From NCBI RefSeq assembly GCF_035918095.1, contig NZ_CP109137.1:5644001-5708000 (forward strand): a stretch of 64,000 nucleotides of DNA, written 5' to 3'. This DNA is from Streptomyces sp. NBC_01750 (GTDB lineage Bacteria; Actinomycetota; Actinomycetes; Streptomycetales; Streptomycetaceae). A program made the translations under genes and the position numbers. The notes beneath the pieces are model-generated. The model did not search any database, had not been told where the DNA came from, and worked only from the letters and a program-made list of their open reading frames with translations. Every line of letters starts with the position of its first letter. Position 1 is the first letter of the stretch. This document shows, one piece after another, positions 1-9,392 of this stretch.

Positions 1-8
1 GGGCGGAC

Positions 9-782
9 ATGGCACGGCACGGTGGTGGGCGGGGCTGGTACGGCAAGCTGGTCGGGGCGGCGCTCGGGGTGACGGTGCTCGCCACCGGTGCCTCGGTGTG
101 GACGGCGCAGGCCGGCGCCGTGGGCGGCGCGTCGCCAAAAGCGGCCGCGTCGGCGACGCCGGGCAGTGACGTCAAGCCGGTCGCGGTGACCATCGCGCAC
201 GCCTCGGACAAGGGGACGCGCGGCGTCAACATCACCATCGACGACGGCCCCGACCCTGTGTGGACCCCTCAAGTGCTGGACGTGCTGCGGGAGTACGGGG
301 TGAAGGCCACGTTCTGCATGGTGGGGATGCAGGCGCAGGCCCACCCCGACCTCGTGAAGAAGGTGGTCGCGGCCGGGCACCGGCTGTGCAACCACTCGGT
401 GTCGCACGACACCACCATGGACAAGAAGTCCCAGGCCTACCAGTCGCAGCAGATACGCGACGCCGAACGCATGATCACCGAGGCGTCCGGAGGTGTACGG
501 CCGATGTACTACCGGGCGCCCGGCGGGGCCTTCACCCCTCACAGCCGTACGCTCGCCGCTTCCCGGGGGATGCGCCCGCTGGGCTGGAACGTGGACACCA
601 AGGACTTCGAACGACCGGGCACGGACGCCATCGTCGCCATCGTCGAGCGGGAGCTGCCGAATGGGCCGACGCTCCTCTTCCACGACGCGGGCGGCGACCG
701 TTCCCAGACGGTCGAGGCCTTGCGCCGGATCCTCCCCTGGCTCAAGGAGCAGGGCTACTCCTGCGGCTTCCCGGTGCGTTGA
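9..782 (+). CDS. Secreted polysaccharide deacetylase (NodB domain)
   Basis: A 257-residue exported carbohydrate esterase 4 family protein, predicted to remove N-acetyl groups from cell-wall or chitin-like glycans outside the membrane. Residues about 12-36 form a hydrophobic signal segment after a basic N-terminus, followed by an Ala/Ser linker. The NodB signature is complete: TIDDG at 76-80 (metal and base aspartates), NHSVSH at 128-133 (metal histidines), RAPGGAF near 172 and LFHD near 224. The ATG lies only 8 bases from the window edge, so its ribosome site and upstream neighbours are not fully visible. It converges with msrA. The exact substrate cannot be read from the sequence. Confidence 0.9.
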   Translation: MARHGGGRGWYGKLVGAALGVTVLATGASVWTAQAGAVGGASPKAAASATPGSDVKPVAVTIAHASDKGTRGVNITIDDGPDPVWTPQVLDVLREYGVKATFCMVGMQAQAHPDLVKKVVAAGHRLCNHSVSHDTTMDKKSQAYQSQQIRDAERMITEASGGVRPMYYRAPGGAFTPHSRTLAASRGMRPLGWNVDTKDFERPGTDAIVAIVERELPNGPTLLFHDAGGDRSQTVEALRRILPWLKEQGYSCGFPVR

Positions 783-1044
783 GCGGCCCTGGTCGGTCCC
801 GGCGTTCGAGGTTCCGGCCCCGGCGCGAGCGCCACCAAGGCCCGCCTACTCCGGTATCAGTGTGCGCAGATCCTTCGCGGGCGACTCGGGTGTGCCTCCG
901 GGCATCATGGCTCCTCAAGCGTACAAAGAGGGGCACCCACCGGTCGCAGTACGTACTGCGGAACGTGTGGGCGACGGGCGGACCCGACGGACGCCGCTCC
1001 TGCCACAGCTCAGCCAGCAGCTCGGGGGTGACGCCAGCGTTCAC
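742..1044 (-). pseudogene. Probable gene remnant coupled to msrA (DUF3885-like N-terminus)
   Basis: The GTG at 1044-1042 overlaps the msrA stop (GTGA), the usual sign of a co-translated gene. The first 30 or so residues (LLAELWQERRPSGPPVAHTF, then DRWV) look like the start of DUF3885-type Streptomyces proteins. After DRWV the sequence becomes Arg-rich and featureless, and the frame runs into the antisense of the deacetylase gene. I read this as the 5' end of a lost gene that still keeps its coupling to msrA. The family link is from memory, so a chance open frame is possible. Confidence 0.35.
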
Positions 1045-1706
1045 CCGTCCGCCTTGGCCACGCCGATCGGGCAGCTGACGCCCGTCCCGCCGATCCCGCA
1101 GTACCCCGCCGGGTTCTTGTCGAGATACTGCTGGTGGTACGCCTCCGCCGCGTAGAACGTACGGTCCGCCGCCGGCAGCACTTCCGTCGTGATCGTGCCG
1201 TACCCCGATCCCGTCAGGACCTTCTGGTACGCCTCCCGCGACGCCTCCGCCGCCTCGGCCTGAGCCGTCGAGTGGGTGTAGATCGCCGAGCGGTACTGCG
1301 TGCCCACGTCGTTGCCCTGGCGGAAGACCTGCGTCGGGTTGTGGGACTCCCAGAACAGCTTCAGCAGCTCCGCGTACGAGACGATCTTCGGGTCGAAGAC
1401 GACGCGTACCGCCTCCGTGTGGCCCGTGAGGCCCGAGCAGACCTCGTCGTATGTCGGGTTCGGCGTGTAGCCGCCCTGGTAGCCGACCAAGGTCGTCCAG
1501 ACGCCTTCCGTCTGCCAGAACTTGCGCTCCGCGCCCCAGAAGCAGCCCAGGCCGAAGTCCGCGATCTCCAGGCCTTCCGGGTACGGGCCCAGCAGTGGGT
1601 TGCCCAGCACCGTGTGGCGGTCGGGGACGGTGAATTCGGGGTCGGGGCGGCCGCGCAGGGCCTGGTCAGGGGTGGGGAGCTCGGGGGTGCGGCGGGACAG
1701 GAACAT
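1041..1706 (-). CDS. msrA: Peptide-methionine (S)-S-oxide reductase
   Basis: 221 residues. It reduces methionine-S-sulfoxide in proteins and free methionine, part of cytosolic oxidative-damage repair. The MsrA catalytic motif GCFWGAE is at 54-60 with nucleophile Cys55. A C-terminal GYCGIGG...SCPIG segment supplies the resolving cysteines, as in the longer three-cysteine MsrA type. I place the start at ATG 1706 ([10 protein letters not shown]) because the upstream in-frame ATG adds 35 residues of non-conserved sequence. The next gene on the same strand upstream is the TPR-like membrane protein, 125 bases away. Confidence 0.93.
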   Translation of the reverse strand: MFLSRRTPELPTPDQALRGRPDPEFTVPDRHTVLGNPLLGPYPEGLEIADFGLGCFWGAERKFWQTEGVWTTLVGYQGGYTPNPTYDEVCSGLTGHTEAVRVVFDPKIVSYAELLKLFWESHNPTQVFRQGNDVGTQYRSAIYTHSTAQAEAAEASREAYQKVLTGSGYGTITTEVLPAADRTFYAAEAYHQQYLDKNPAGYCGIGGTGVSCPIGVAKADG

Positions 1707-1830
1707 GCGGGGCTCCTCGTGGTGTGGGGTGCGTAGTGGGAACGTACGGACCCCTGTCGGGCATTCCTCGGCCTGCCTCGATGCGCCGTCGACCTGCTGT
1801 CGGCCGAGCATCGACGCGCGCCCTCCCGCG

Positions 1831-2934
1831 TCAGTGCGGCAGCGTCGCCGGGCTGCCGCCGTTCGCCTCGTACCCGGCCACCGCCAGCGCCCGGCAGACC
1901 GTGTACTCGGCCGCCGGATCGCCGCTTTGTGTCCAAGGCAGCGCGCCGATGTGGCCGTCCACCCGCACCAGCTGGTTCATCGCCTCCGCCCACCTCTCCG
2001 AATGGACGAGGAAGAGGATCAGGAGGTGGCGTACGTGCGCGAGCATCGGGTCGTCGGCGCCTGCCGAGTGCACCGCGAAGAGCGCTCCCTCCACCGCCTT
2101 GGTGACCACCGCGCTCTGGTAGAAGCCCTGCACGAGGATCACGTCCGGGATGTGCTCGTACACCGCGAAGAGCGGGAGGGCGGCGAGGAGCGAGCCCTGC
2201 GGAGCGCGTGCCGCGGCCGTTGTCGCGAAGTGGTCCGCCTCCTCGCGGGAGCCGTGCCACTTCTCGCACCAGTAGTGCAGCGCGGCCAGATGCGCGCCCA
2301 TGTGCTGCGGCGCGCGGTCGATGACCTTCGCCCACAGCTGGTCGAACTGCTCGGGGGAGTAGCCGAGTCCGCGTGCGACGGCGAGTTCGACGATGTACGG
2401 GACCGGGTCGCCGGGTGCGAGCAGTGCCGCCTCGCCGCAGACCGCGCGGGCCTCCTCCAGGATGATCCGGAAGTCGTCCGTCCCGGCGGTCGAGGACCGC
2501 CAGGCCTGCTGCACCAGGAACTCGGCGTGCACCTGCGCGGCGCCCGCGTCCTTCGGGGACTCGGAGCGCCAGGCGCGCAGCCACGCGCCGCCGGCGCCGG
2601 GCCGCTGCTGGAGCTCCAGCGACGCGGCGCCGGCGAAGGCCTGCACGCGCTGCCAGCGCACCTCGCCCTCCTTGGAGGTGCCGGCCAGCAGCTGGGCGGC
2701 GGCCCGCCACTCCTGGGTGCGCTGGACGACATCGAGCACGTCGAGGAGGTCCTGGTCCGGTCCCGGCAGCCTGATGTCCAGTTCCTCCTGGCGCACAAAT
2801 CCGTACGTGGCCGGGTCGGCGGCGTCGGGCGAGCCGGGCGCGACCTGGCGGATGCCGGAGCGGCGGCGCAGCAGATAGGGACCGAAGGCCGCGGCCAGCA
2901 GACCCATCGCGATCAGGAACCAGAGAATCTCCAT
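1831..2934 (-). CDS. Membrane-anchored helical-repeat protein, function unknown
   Basis: 367 residues. An N-terminal membrane segment at about 3-20 is followed by RRR, predicting a single anchor with a large cytoplasmic domain. The rest is alpha-helical, rich in Ala, Leu and Trp, with a spacing that suggests degenerate TPR-like hairpins; there is no catalytic motif. From memory, a homologue lies between msrA and the cystathionine synthase gene in other Streptomyces, so it is conserved but unstudied. It is divergent from metB with a 71-base shared promoter region. A role in protein-protein contacts is inference only. Confidence 0.75.
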   Translation of the reverse strand: MEILWFLIAMGLLAAAFGPYLLRRRSGIRQVAPGSPDAADPATYGFVRQEELDIRLPGPDQDLLDVLDVVQRTQEWRAAAQLLAGTSKEGEVRWQRVQAFAGAASLELQQRPGAGGAWLRAWRSESPKDAGAAQVHAEFLVQQAWRSSTAGTDDFRIILEEARAVCGEAALLAPGDPVPYIVELAVARGLGYSPEQFDQLWAKVIDRAPQHMGAHLAALHYWCEKWHGSREEADHFATTAAARAPQGSLLAALPLFAVYEHIPDVILVQGFYQSAVVTKAVEGALFAVHSAGADDPMLAHVRHLLILFLVHSERWAEAMNQLVRVDGHIGALPWTQSGDPAAEYTVCRALAVAGYEANGGSPATLPH

Positions 2935-3005
2935 GACCCCATTGTTCCGGACAGAGGTCGGGCCGGGCCACGTCCGGGGTCCCGCCGGGACTACGCTCGG
3001 ACCTC

Positions 3006-4160
3006 ATGAGTGACGAGCACAGTGTGCACAGCTTCGAGACCCTCGCCATCCACGCGGGCAACACCGCGGATCCGCTGACAGGCGCGGTCGTCCCGCCCAT
3101 CTACCAGGTATCCACCTACAAGCAGGACGGGGTGGGCGGGCTCCGCGGCGGCTACGAGTACAGCCGTAGCGCCAACCCGACGCGTACCGCGCTGGAGGAG
3201 AACCTGGCGGCCATCGAGGGCGGCCGGCGCGGGCTCGCCTTCGCGTCCGGGCTGGCGGCGGAGGACTGCCTGCTGCGTACGCTGCTGGCGCCGGGTGACC
3301 ATGTGGTGATCCCGAACGACGCGTACGGCGGCACCTTCCGGCTCTTCGCGAAGGTCGTCTCGCGCTGGGGCGTGGAGTGGTCGGTGGCCGACACCTCCGA
3401 CCCGGTGGCGGTACGTGCCGCGGTCACCCCGAAGACGAAGGTGATCTGGGTCGAGACGCCCTCCAACCCGCTGCTCGGCATCACCGACATCGCGGCCGTG
3501 GCGGACGTGGCCCGCGGCGCGGGCGCGAAGCTCGTCGTCGACAACACTTTTGCCAGCCCCTATCTGCAGCAGCCGATCGCGCTCGGCGCGGACATCGTCG
3601 TGCACTCCCTCACCAAGTACATGGGCGGGCACTCGGACGTTGTCGGCGGTGCGCTGATCGCGGCGGACAGGACGGTCGGCGAGGAACTGGCGTACCACCA
3701 GAACGCGATGGGCGCGGTGGCCGGCCCGTTCGACGCGTGGCTGGTGCTGCGCGGCATCAAGACCCTTCCCGTCCGGATGGACCGGCACAGTGAGAACGCC
3801 GGCCGCGTCGCCGAGATGCTGACCAAGCACCCCAAGGTCACCAAGGTCCTCTACCCGGGGCTGCCGGAGCACCCGGGGCACGAGATCGCCGCGAAGCAGA
3901 TGAAGGCGTACGGCGGCATGGTGTCGTTCCGCATCGCGGGCGGCGAGGAGGCGGCGGTCGAGGTCTGCAACCGCGCGAAGCTCTTCACGCTGGGCGAGTC
4001 CCTGGGCGGCGTCGAGTCCCTCATCGAGCACCCGGGCCGGATGACGCACGCGTCCGTGGTGGGTTCGGCGCTGGAGGTCCCGGGGGACCTGGTGCGCCTG
4101 TCGGTGGGCATCGAGTCGGGCGACGACCTCCTCGCGGACCTGAAGCAGGCGCTGGGCTGA
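3006..4160 (+). CDS. metB: Cystathionine gamma-synthase (Cys/Met metabolism PLP enzyme)
   Basis: 384 residues, full length for the family. It joins an activated homoserine to cysteine to form cystathionine on the way to methionine. Visible marks are YSRSANPTR at 52-60, the SGLAA turn at 81-85, the VDNTFASP block at 178-185 and the PLP-binding Lys204 in HSLTKYMGGH. The C-terminus carries the usual SLGGVESL and LSVGIE segments. Sequence alone does not cleanly separate gamma-synthase from gamma-lyase, and actinobacterial members may have either activity. The start ATG has a weak upstream purine stretch. Confidence 0.88.
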   Translation: MSDEHSVHSFETLAIHAGNTADPLTGAVVPPIYQVSTYKQDGVGGLRGGYEYSRSANPTRTALEENLAAIEGGRRGLAFASGLAAEDCLLRTLLAPGDHVVIPNDAYGGTFRLFAKVVSRWGVEWSVADTSDPVAVRAAVTPKTKVIWVETPSNPLLGITDIAAVADVARGAGAKLVVDNTFASPYLQQPIALGADIVVHSLTKYMGGHSDVVGGALIAADRTVGEELAYHQNAMGAVAGPFDAWLVLRGIKTLPVRMDRHSENAGRVAEMLTKHPKVTKVLYPGLPEHPGHEIAAKQMKAYGGMVSFRIAGGEEAAVEVCNRAKLFTLGESLGGVESLIEHPGRMTHASVVGSALEVPGDLVRLSVGIESGDDLLADLKQALG

Positions 4161-4230
4161 CGAGCTGAAGCGGGCGCGGACCGGAGGCAGGCACGTACCA
4201 CGTCCGTCCGGCGGCCGGTGTGTCCTCAAT

Positions 4231-4264
4231 CGCCGGGCGGGCTTGACCCCGAGCCCGTCCGGCG
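4231..4264. terminator. Stem-loop between convergent metB and DUF1059 gene
   Basis: Thirteen-base arms CGCCGGGCGGGCT and AGCCCGTCCGGCG (one mismatch) enclose an 8-base loop. It probably ends transcription from both sides. The core resembles a GCCGGACGGG element found again at 23143-23174, so it may also be one copy of a dispersed intergenic repeat. Confidence 0.65.
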
Positions 4265-4271
4265 AACGACG

Positions 4272-4463
4272 TCAGGCGCTGACCTTCTCGTCCTCGAGAG
4301 TCTCGCGGATCTGTGCGCGCAGATCGAGGCTGTCCGTGTGCCCGTGGACGGAGACCGCGTGTTCGGCGGCGGCCCGTACGACTTCCTCCTCCTCACCGGA
4401 GATGGTGAGAGAGCAGTCCATCTCGCTGGGGAACTTGCGGCAGTCGGCAACTTTCCTCGTCAT
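4272..4463 (-). CDS. DUF1059-type small protein
   Basis: 63 residues starting MTRKVADC. The short Cys-containing N-terminus (VADCRKFPSEMDCSLTISG) followed by an acidic helix with conserved His (EHAVSVHGH) is the DUF1059 pattern. These are small cytosolic proteins of unknown role. The ATG at 4463 is preceded on its strand by a GGAGG-like site (GACCGAGGAGG). It lies 79 bases downstream of the sigma/membrane-protein pair in the same direction. Confidence 0.8.
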   Translation of the reverse strand: MTRKVADCRKFPSEMDCSLTISGEEEEVVRAAAEHAVSVHGHTDSLDLRAQIRETLEDEKVSA

Positions 4464-4542
4464 AACGACCTCCTCGGTCGGTCTGTACGCCGCTTCCTCC
4501 AGCATAGATCCGCACAAGCCGGATACACCCGGATGAAACCGC

Positions 4543-4794
4543 TTACCAGCCCTCCAGCGGAGGAGTCGTCTTCGTCGGCGGTGTGATCCACGGCTCTGCC
4601 GCCGCCGCCCAGATCGCGAACGCGATCGCCGCCGCCACCAGCAGCAGCCATGCTGCGCGGCGCAGAACGCGGTGGCGGCGCAGCAGGCGGGTGCCGTGTT
4701 CCGCGGCGCGCTCCGCAAGATCGGCCGGGACCGGCGGATGCCGGGTCTCCAGCATCCGGCGGACCTCGTCCTCCTTGCGGTCGGGGCCGCTCAT
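4543..4794 (-). CDS. Small single-span membrane protein coupled to sigma-like gene
   Basis: 83 residues. A charged cytoplasmic half (DRKEDEVRRMLETR) is followed by a basic patch and one membrane helix at about 47-63, then a short Pro-rich outer tail. Its ATG overlaps the stop of the upstream sigma-like gene (ATGA at 4791-4794), so the two are made together. Small membrane proteins coupled to sigma factors are often anti-sigma factors, but no zinc-binding HxxxCxxC motif is present. That role is therefore only a suggestion. Confidence 0.8.
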   Translation of the reverse strand: MSGPDRKEDEVRRMLETRHPPVPADLAERAAEHGTRLLRRHRVLRRAAWLLLVAAAIAFAIWAAAAEPWITPPTKTTPPLEGW

Positions 4795-5243
4795 GACACC
4801 GCCTCCGCCGGGGCGCTGCGCATCGTCGCGATTGCGCGCGTGCAGATCGAGCGGACCCGTTCCACCGGGAGTCCGATCAGCGCCGCCGTCTGCTCCTCGG
4901 CGACCCCTTCGTACAGGCGCAGCACCAGGATCAGGCGCTCCTGCGGGGTGAGACGTGCCAGTACGCCGCCGTGCACCTTGTGGTAGCGCCAGGCACTGCG
5001 TGCGAAGCGCGTGGCGAGTTCCTGGCGTGTGCGGTCGTACGGATCCTCGCCGCGCAGCCGGTCCCACTCCGCGTACGTATGGGCCAGCGCGGCGGTGAGC
5101 AGCTGCTGCGCGTGCGGGGTGACGCCGGGTGCCTCGGCGGTGAGCAGCGTCGCCGCATGCAGCAGTCGGCCGGCCGCGCCCGCGACGAATGCCTCGAACT
5201 CCCGGGCCCGGCGACGCCCCTGGGCCGTCTGCCGCTCGCTCAC
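4791..5243 (-). CDS. Sigma-70 region 4-like protein (ECF-type, short)
   Basis: 150 residues. The C-terminal third (LTPQERLILVLRLYEGVAEEQTAALIG, then VRSICTRA) is a sigma region 4 helix-turn-helix that would bind a -35 element. The N-terminal part is helical but lacks a clear region 2, so the protein is shorter than ordinary ECF sigma factors. I use GTG 5243, where GAGGAG directly abuts the start codon. The spacing is unusually tight, and an upstream non-ATG start cannot be excluded. It is the first gene of a coupled pair with the small membrane protein. Confidence 0.75.
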   Translation of the reverse strand: MSERQTAQGRRRAREFEAFVAGAAGRLLHAATLLTAEAPGVTPHAQQLLTAALAHTYAEWDRLRGEDPYDRTRQELATRFARSAWRYHKVHGGVLARLTPQERLILVLRLYEGVAEEQTAALIGLPVERVRSICTRAIATMRSAPAEAVS

Positions 5244-5275
5244 CTCCTCATATAGAGGCAGCTGCGCTCCCCGGG

Positions 5276-5788
5276 TCAAGAGGTCGGCGGCGTCTCCGTG
5301 TCCACGGGCGGCAGTCCGGCCTGGCGGGCGGAGAGCGCGGTGTTGAAGCGGGTGAGCAGAGTGCAGAACGACTCGCGCTCCGCCTCCGTCCAGCCGTCCG
5401 TCACCTGCGCCATCAGCTCGCGCCGCGAGGAGCGGACCTCTTCGAGCCTGGCCTGCCCGCGCGGGGACAGCTGGAGCACGACCGCGCGGCCGTCCTCCGG
5501 GTGCGAGGTGCGCTTGACGAGGCCGGTGTCGACGAGCGGCGCCACCTGGCGGGTGACGGTCGACGAGTCGATGCCCATCCCCGCGGCCAGGGCCTTGACG
5601 CCCATCGGGCCTTCCAGGTCGAGCCGGTTGAGGAGCAGATAGGCGGCGCGGTCCATGGAGTTGCGGACCTGGCCGACCCCGCCGAGCCGGGTCTGTTCCG
5701 CGCGGCGTGCGAAGACGGCGACCTGGTGCTGGAGGGCATCGAGGAGGCCGGGGTCGAGATGAGTCGTCATGTCCTGAGAAGTGGGCAT
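5276..5788 (-). CDS. MarR-family transcriptional regulator
   Basis: 170 residues, standard MarR length. The winged helix is visible at about 58-115: MGVKALAAGMGIDSSTVTRQ forms the helix-turn-helix and HPEDGRAVVLQLSPRG forms the wing with its usual DxR. The flanking helices give dimerisation. It is divergent from ilvA across 147 bases, so it may control itself, ilvA or the downstream sigma-like genes; no ligand can be inferred. ATG 5788 gives the longest plausible protein; Met7 at 5770 is an alternative. Confidence 0.88.
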   Translation of the reverse strand: MPTSQDMTTHLDPGLLDALQHQVAVFARRAEQTRLGGVGQVRNSMDRAAYLLLNRLDLEGPMGVKALAAGMGIDSSTVTRQVAPLVDTGLVKRTSHPEDGRAVVLQLSPRGQARLEEVRSSRRELMAQVTDGWTEAERESFCTLLTRFNTALSARQAGLPPVDTETPPTS

Positions 5789-5935
5789 GGCTGCCGTGGC
5801 TCTCTCGTGCGGTGGTCGGTTGGTGGGGGACAGAGTACGCGGCCGTGACCCGGTGCGTACCAGCGCTGCACAAACCGGTGGGGAAGCACGGGATCCGGGC
5901 GGCCGCCGCGCCGGTGAGCTGCGAGACTTGGCGTC

Positions 5936-7165
<1,230 letters not shown>

Positions 7166-7386
7166 GCCTGGGGGCAAGCGCTCGCCGTCACTCCCTCGCG
7201 GATCGCCTCGCGCATCACCCCGGGGATCACCTCGGGACGTCACTTCCTCGCGACACAGTCTTGAGTATCGCGATGTATCGCGTTACGGTGAAGATCCTGC
7301 CATGCTCCCGTCAGGCGGCGGGAGGACGTACACATCCACGTTTTCGCACGAAGAACCCACCCACCCGCCACCTTGGGAGAACCCAT
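7166..7386. promoter_or_regulatory. Leader of ABC exporter operon with CGCGAT/ATCGCG palindrome
   Basis: The interval between ilvA and the ATPase gene contains CGCGATGTATCGCG at 7269-7282, an inverted repeat of CGCGAT/ATCGCG around a GT centre. It lies about 105 bases before the ATPase start. It looks like the operator of a dimeric repressor. No regulator gene lies beside the operon, so a distant repressor would be expected. The first 80 bases have short CTCGCG-rich repeats with no evident gene. Confidence 0.5.
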
Positions 7387-8406
7387 ATGCCAGGCGCCAT
7401 ATACGCCGAAGGTCTGGTCAAGACCTTCGGCGAAGTAAGGGCTCTGGACGGCGTCGATCTCGACGTCCCCGAAGGCACGGTCCTGGGGCTTCTCGGCCCC
7501 AATGGAGCCGGCAAGACCACCGCCGTGCGCGTACTGACCACTTTGCTCCAGCCCGACAGCGGCCATGCCGTCGTCGCCGGAATCGACGTCCTGAAGCATC
7601 CGAACGAAGTCCGTCGCTGCATAGGCCTCTCCGGCCAGTTCGCCGCGGTCGACGAGTATCTGACAGGCCGTGAGAACCTCCACATGGTCGGCCAGCTCTA
7701 CCAGATGAGCGCGCGCGACGCGAAGGCACGGGCGGTCCAGCTGCTCGACCGCTTCAACCTCGCCGACGCCGCCGACCGCCCGGCCAAGACGTACTCCGGC
7801 GGCATGCGCCGCCGGCTGGACCTCGCGGCCGCGCTGGTCGTCTCCCCGCCCGTGATGTTCATGGACGAGCCCACCACCGGGCTCGACCCGCGCAACCGGA
7901 TGCAGCTGTGGGAGGTCATCCAGGAACTGGTCGGCGGCGGTACGACGCTGCTGCTCACCACCCAGTACCTCGAAGAGGCCGACCACCTGGCCGACGACAT
8001 CTGCGTCATCGACCACGGCAAGGTCATCGCCCGCGGTACCGCCGACCAGCTCAAGGCCCAGACCGGCGGCGAGCGCGTCGAGGTCGTCGTGCACGAGCGG
8101 GACCAGATCGCCCCCGCCCGCGAGGTGCTGCTCGGCCTCGGCAAGGGCGATGTCGCCGTCGCCGACCACACCCGCAAGCTCACCGTTCCGGTCACCGGCG
8201 GCGCGAAGCTGCTCGCCGAGGTCATCCGCGAACTGGACACCCGGGGTGTCGAGATCGACGACATCGGTCTGCGCCGACCGACCCTCGACGACGTCTTCAT
8301 CTCGCTCACCGGCCATGCCGCCGAGCTCCAGGACGAAGAGAACGGCGAACCCGAGGACGCCGTGGCGGCCAAGGGCAAGAAGACCCGGAAGGAGAGCGCG
8401 AAGTGA
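7387..8406 (+). CDS. ABC transporter ATP-binding protein, DrrA (daunorubicin resistance) type
   Basis: 339 residues. This is the cytoplasmic ATPase of an ABC-2 exporter. Walker A is GPNGAGKT near 38-45, the signature YSGGMRRRLDLA lies near 136-147, and Walker B VMFMDEPTTGLDP lies near 156-168. The C-terminal domain after about 225 is the DrrA-type extension. I chose ATG 7387 (MPGAIYAEG) over an upstream in-frame start because GGGAGA sits 7 bases before it. It is coupled to the permease gene by a GTGA overlap. The exported compound is unknown. Confidence 0.9.
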   Translation: MPGAIYAEGLVKTFGEVRALDGVDLDVPEGTVLGLLGPNGAGKTTAVRVLTTLLQPDSGHAVVAGIDVLKHPNEVRRCIGLSGQFAAVDEYLTGRENLHMVGQLYQMSARDAKARAVQLLDRFNLADAADRPAKTYSGGMRRRLDLAAALVVSPPVMFMDEPTTGLDPRNRMQLWEVIQELVGGGTTLLLTTQYLEEADHLADDICVIDHGKVIARGTADQLKAQTGGERVEVVVHERDQIAPAREVLLGLGKGDVAVADHTRKLTVPVTGGAKLLAEVIRELDTRGVEIDDIGLRRPTLDDVFISLTGHAAELQDEENGEPEDAVAAKGKKTRKESAK

Positions 8407-9254
8407 CCACCACTGCGGAAACGCTGAAGCCGACGGCACCGAGACCACGCGGCGGCGTCGTCCAGTCCGTCAACGACTCACTCGTCGTCGCCAGGCGCAA
8501 TCTGATCCGGATGACCCGGATCCCGGAGATGATCATCTTCGGGATGATCCAGCCGATCATGTTCGTGGTGCTGTTCAGCTATGTTTTCGGCGGCTCCATG
8601 AACGTCGGCGGCACCACGGACCCCGGCGTCTACCGTGAGTTCCTGATGGCCGGCATCTTCGCCCAGACTGTGACGTTCGCCACGGCGGGCGCGGGTGCGG
8701 GCATCGCCGACGATATGCACAAGGGCCTCATCGACCGGTTCCGCTCGCTGCCGATGGCCCGTGGAGCGGTCCTCACCGGCCGTACGCTCGCGGACCTCGT
8801 CCAGACCGCGCTGACCGTCGTCGTCCTCGCGATCGTCGCTCTGCTGGTCGGCTGGCGGATCCACGAGGGCATTCCCAAGGCGCTCGGCGCGTTCGCGCTG
8901 CTGCTTCTGCTGGGTTACGCCTTCTCCTGGATCGGCGCACTGATCGGACTCTCGGTCCGGACGCCCGAGGCGGCCACCTCCGGCGGTCTGATCTGGCTCT
9001 TCCCGGTCACGTTCATCTCGAACGCGTTCGTGCAGTCCAGCAATCTGCCCGGCTGGCTGCAGCCCGTCGCCGAGTGGAATCCCTTCAGCGCCACGGTCCA
9101 GGCCTGCCGTGAGCTGTTCGGCAACCCGGGCGCCTCGCCGTCCGACGCCTGGCCGATGGCACACCCGGTGCTGGCCTCGATGCTCTGGTCGGTCCTGATC
9201 ATCGTGGTCTTCCGGACGCTGTCGGTGCGCAAGTACCGCTCGGCGACCGCCTGA
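8403..9254 (+). CDS. ABC-2 type exporter permease, DrrB type
   Basis: 283 residues starting at GTG 8403, which overlaps the ATPase stop by 4 bases. After an N-terminal cytoplasmic stretch there are six predicted membrane segments (first IIFGMIQPIMFVVLFSYVFG, last MLWSVLIIVVF). The ABC-2 consensus WLFPVTFISNAFV and the loop LPGWLQPVAEWNPFS before the last helix are typical of DrrB-like permeases. Together with DrrA it would form a 2+2 drug or lipid exporter. The sequence just after its stop holds an in-frame 18-base repeat (see separate entry). Confidence 0.9.
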   Translation: MTTTAETLKPTAPRPRGGVVQSVNDSLVVARRNLIRMTRIPEMIIFGMIQPIMFVVLFSYVFGGSMNVGGTTDPGVYREFLMAGIFAQTVTFATAGAGAGIADDMHKGLIDRFRSLPMARGAVLTGRTLADLVQTALTVVVLAIVALLVGWRIHEGIPKALGAFALLLLLGYAFSWIGALIGLSVRTPEAATSGGLIWLFPVTFISNAFVQSSNLPGWLQPVAEWNPFSATVQACRELFGNPGASPSDAWPMAHPVLASMLWSVLIIVVFRTLSVRKYRSATA

Positions 9255-9272
9255 GGCCGGACGCTGACACCA

Positions 9273-9344
9273 GGTGATGAAACGCCGGAAGGTGATGAAA
9301 CGCCGGAAGGTGCTGAAGCACCGGAAGGTGCCGGAACGACGGAG
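9273..9344 (+). repeat. Four tandem 18-base repeats after the permease stop
   Basis: Units of GGTGATGAAACGCCGGAA occupy 9273-9290 and 9291-9308 exactly, then 9309-9326 and 9327-9344 in degenerate form. The period is six codons, and the array is in the permease reading frame, 18 bases after its TGA. In that frame it would encode GDETPE GDETPE GAEAPE. It runs directly into the terminator stem. Confidence 0.8.
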
Positions 9345-9379
9345 GGGCCCGACCGCATGCGGCGGCCCGGCCCCTCCGT
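9339..9379. terminator. Bidirectional terminator between ABC permease and greA
   Basis: Eleven-base perfect arms ACGGAGGGGCC (9339-9349) and GGCCCCTCCGT (9369-9379) surround a loop. The hairpin lies between two convergent genes, followed by TTGTT on the plus strand. Confidence 0.8.
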
Positions 9380-9392
9380 TGTTCCTCCTGTT

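Noticed and set aside
4791..5873. Longer start for the sigma-like protein extending across the MarR gene
   Set aside because: The extra 210 residues are antisense-like and lie in another frame over a convincing MarR gene on the same strand.
9273..9344. CRISPR-like short repeats
   Set aside because: Units are 18 bases and directly contiguous without spacers, and no cas genes are in the window.
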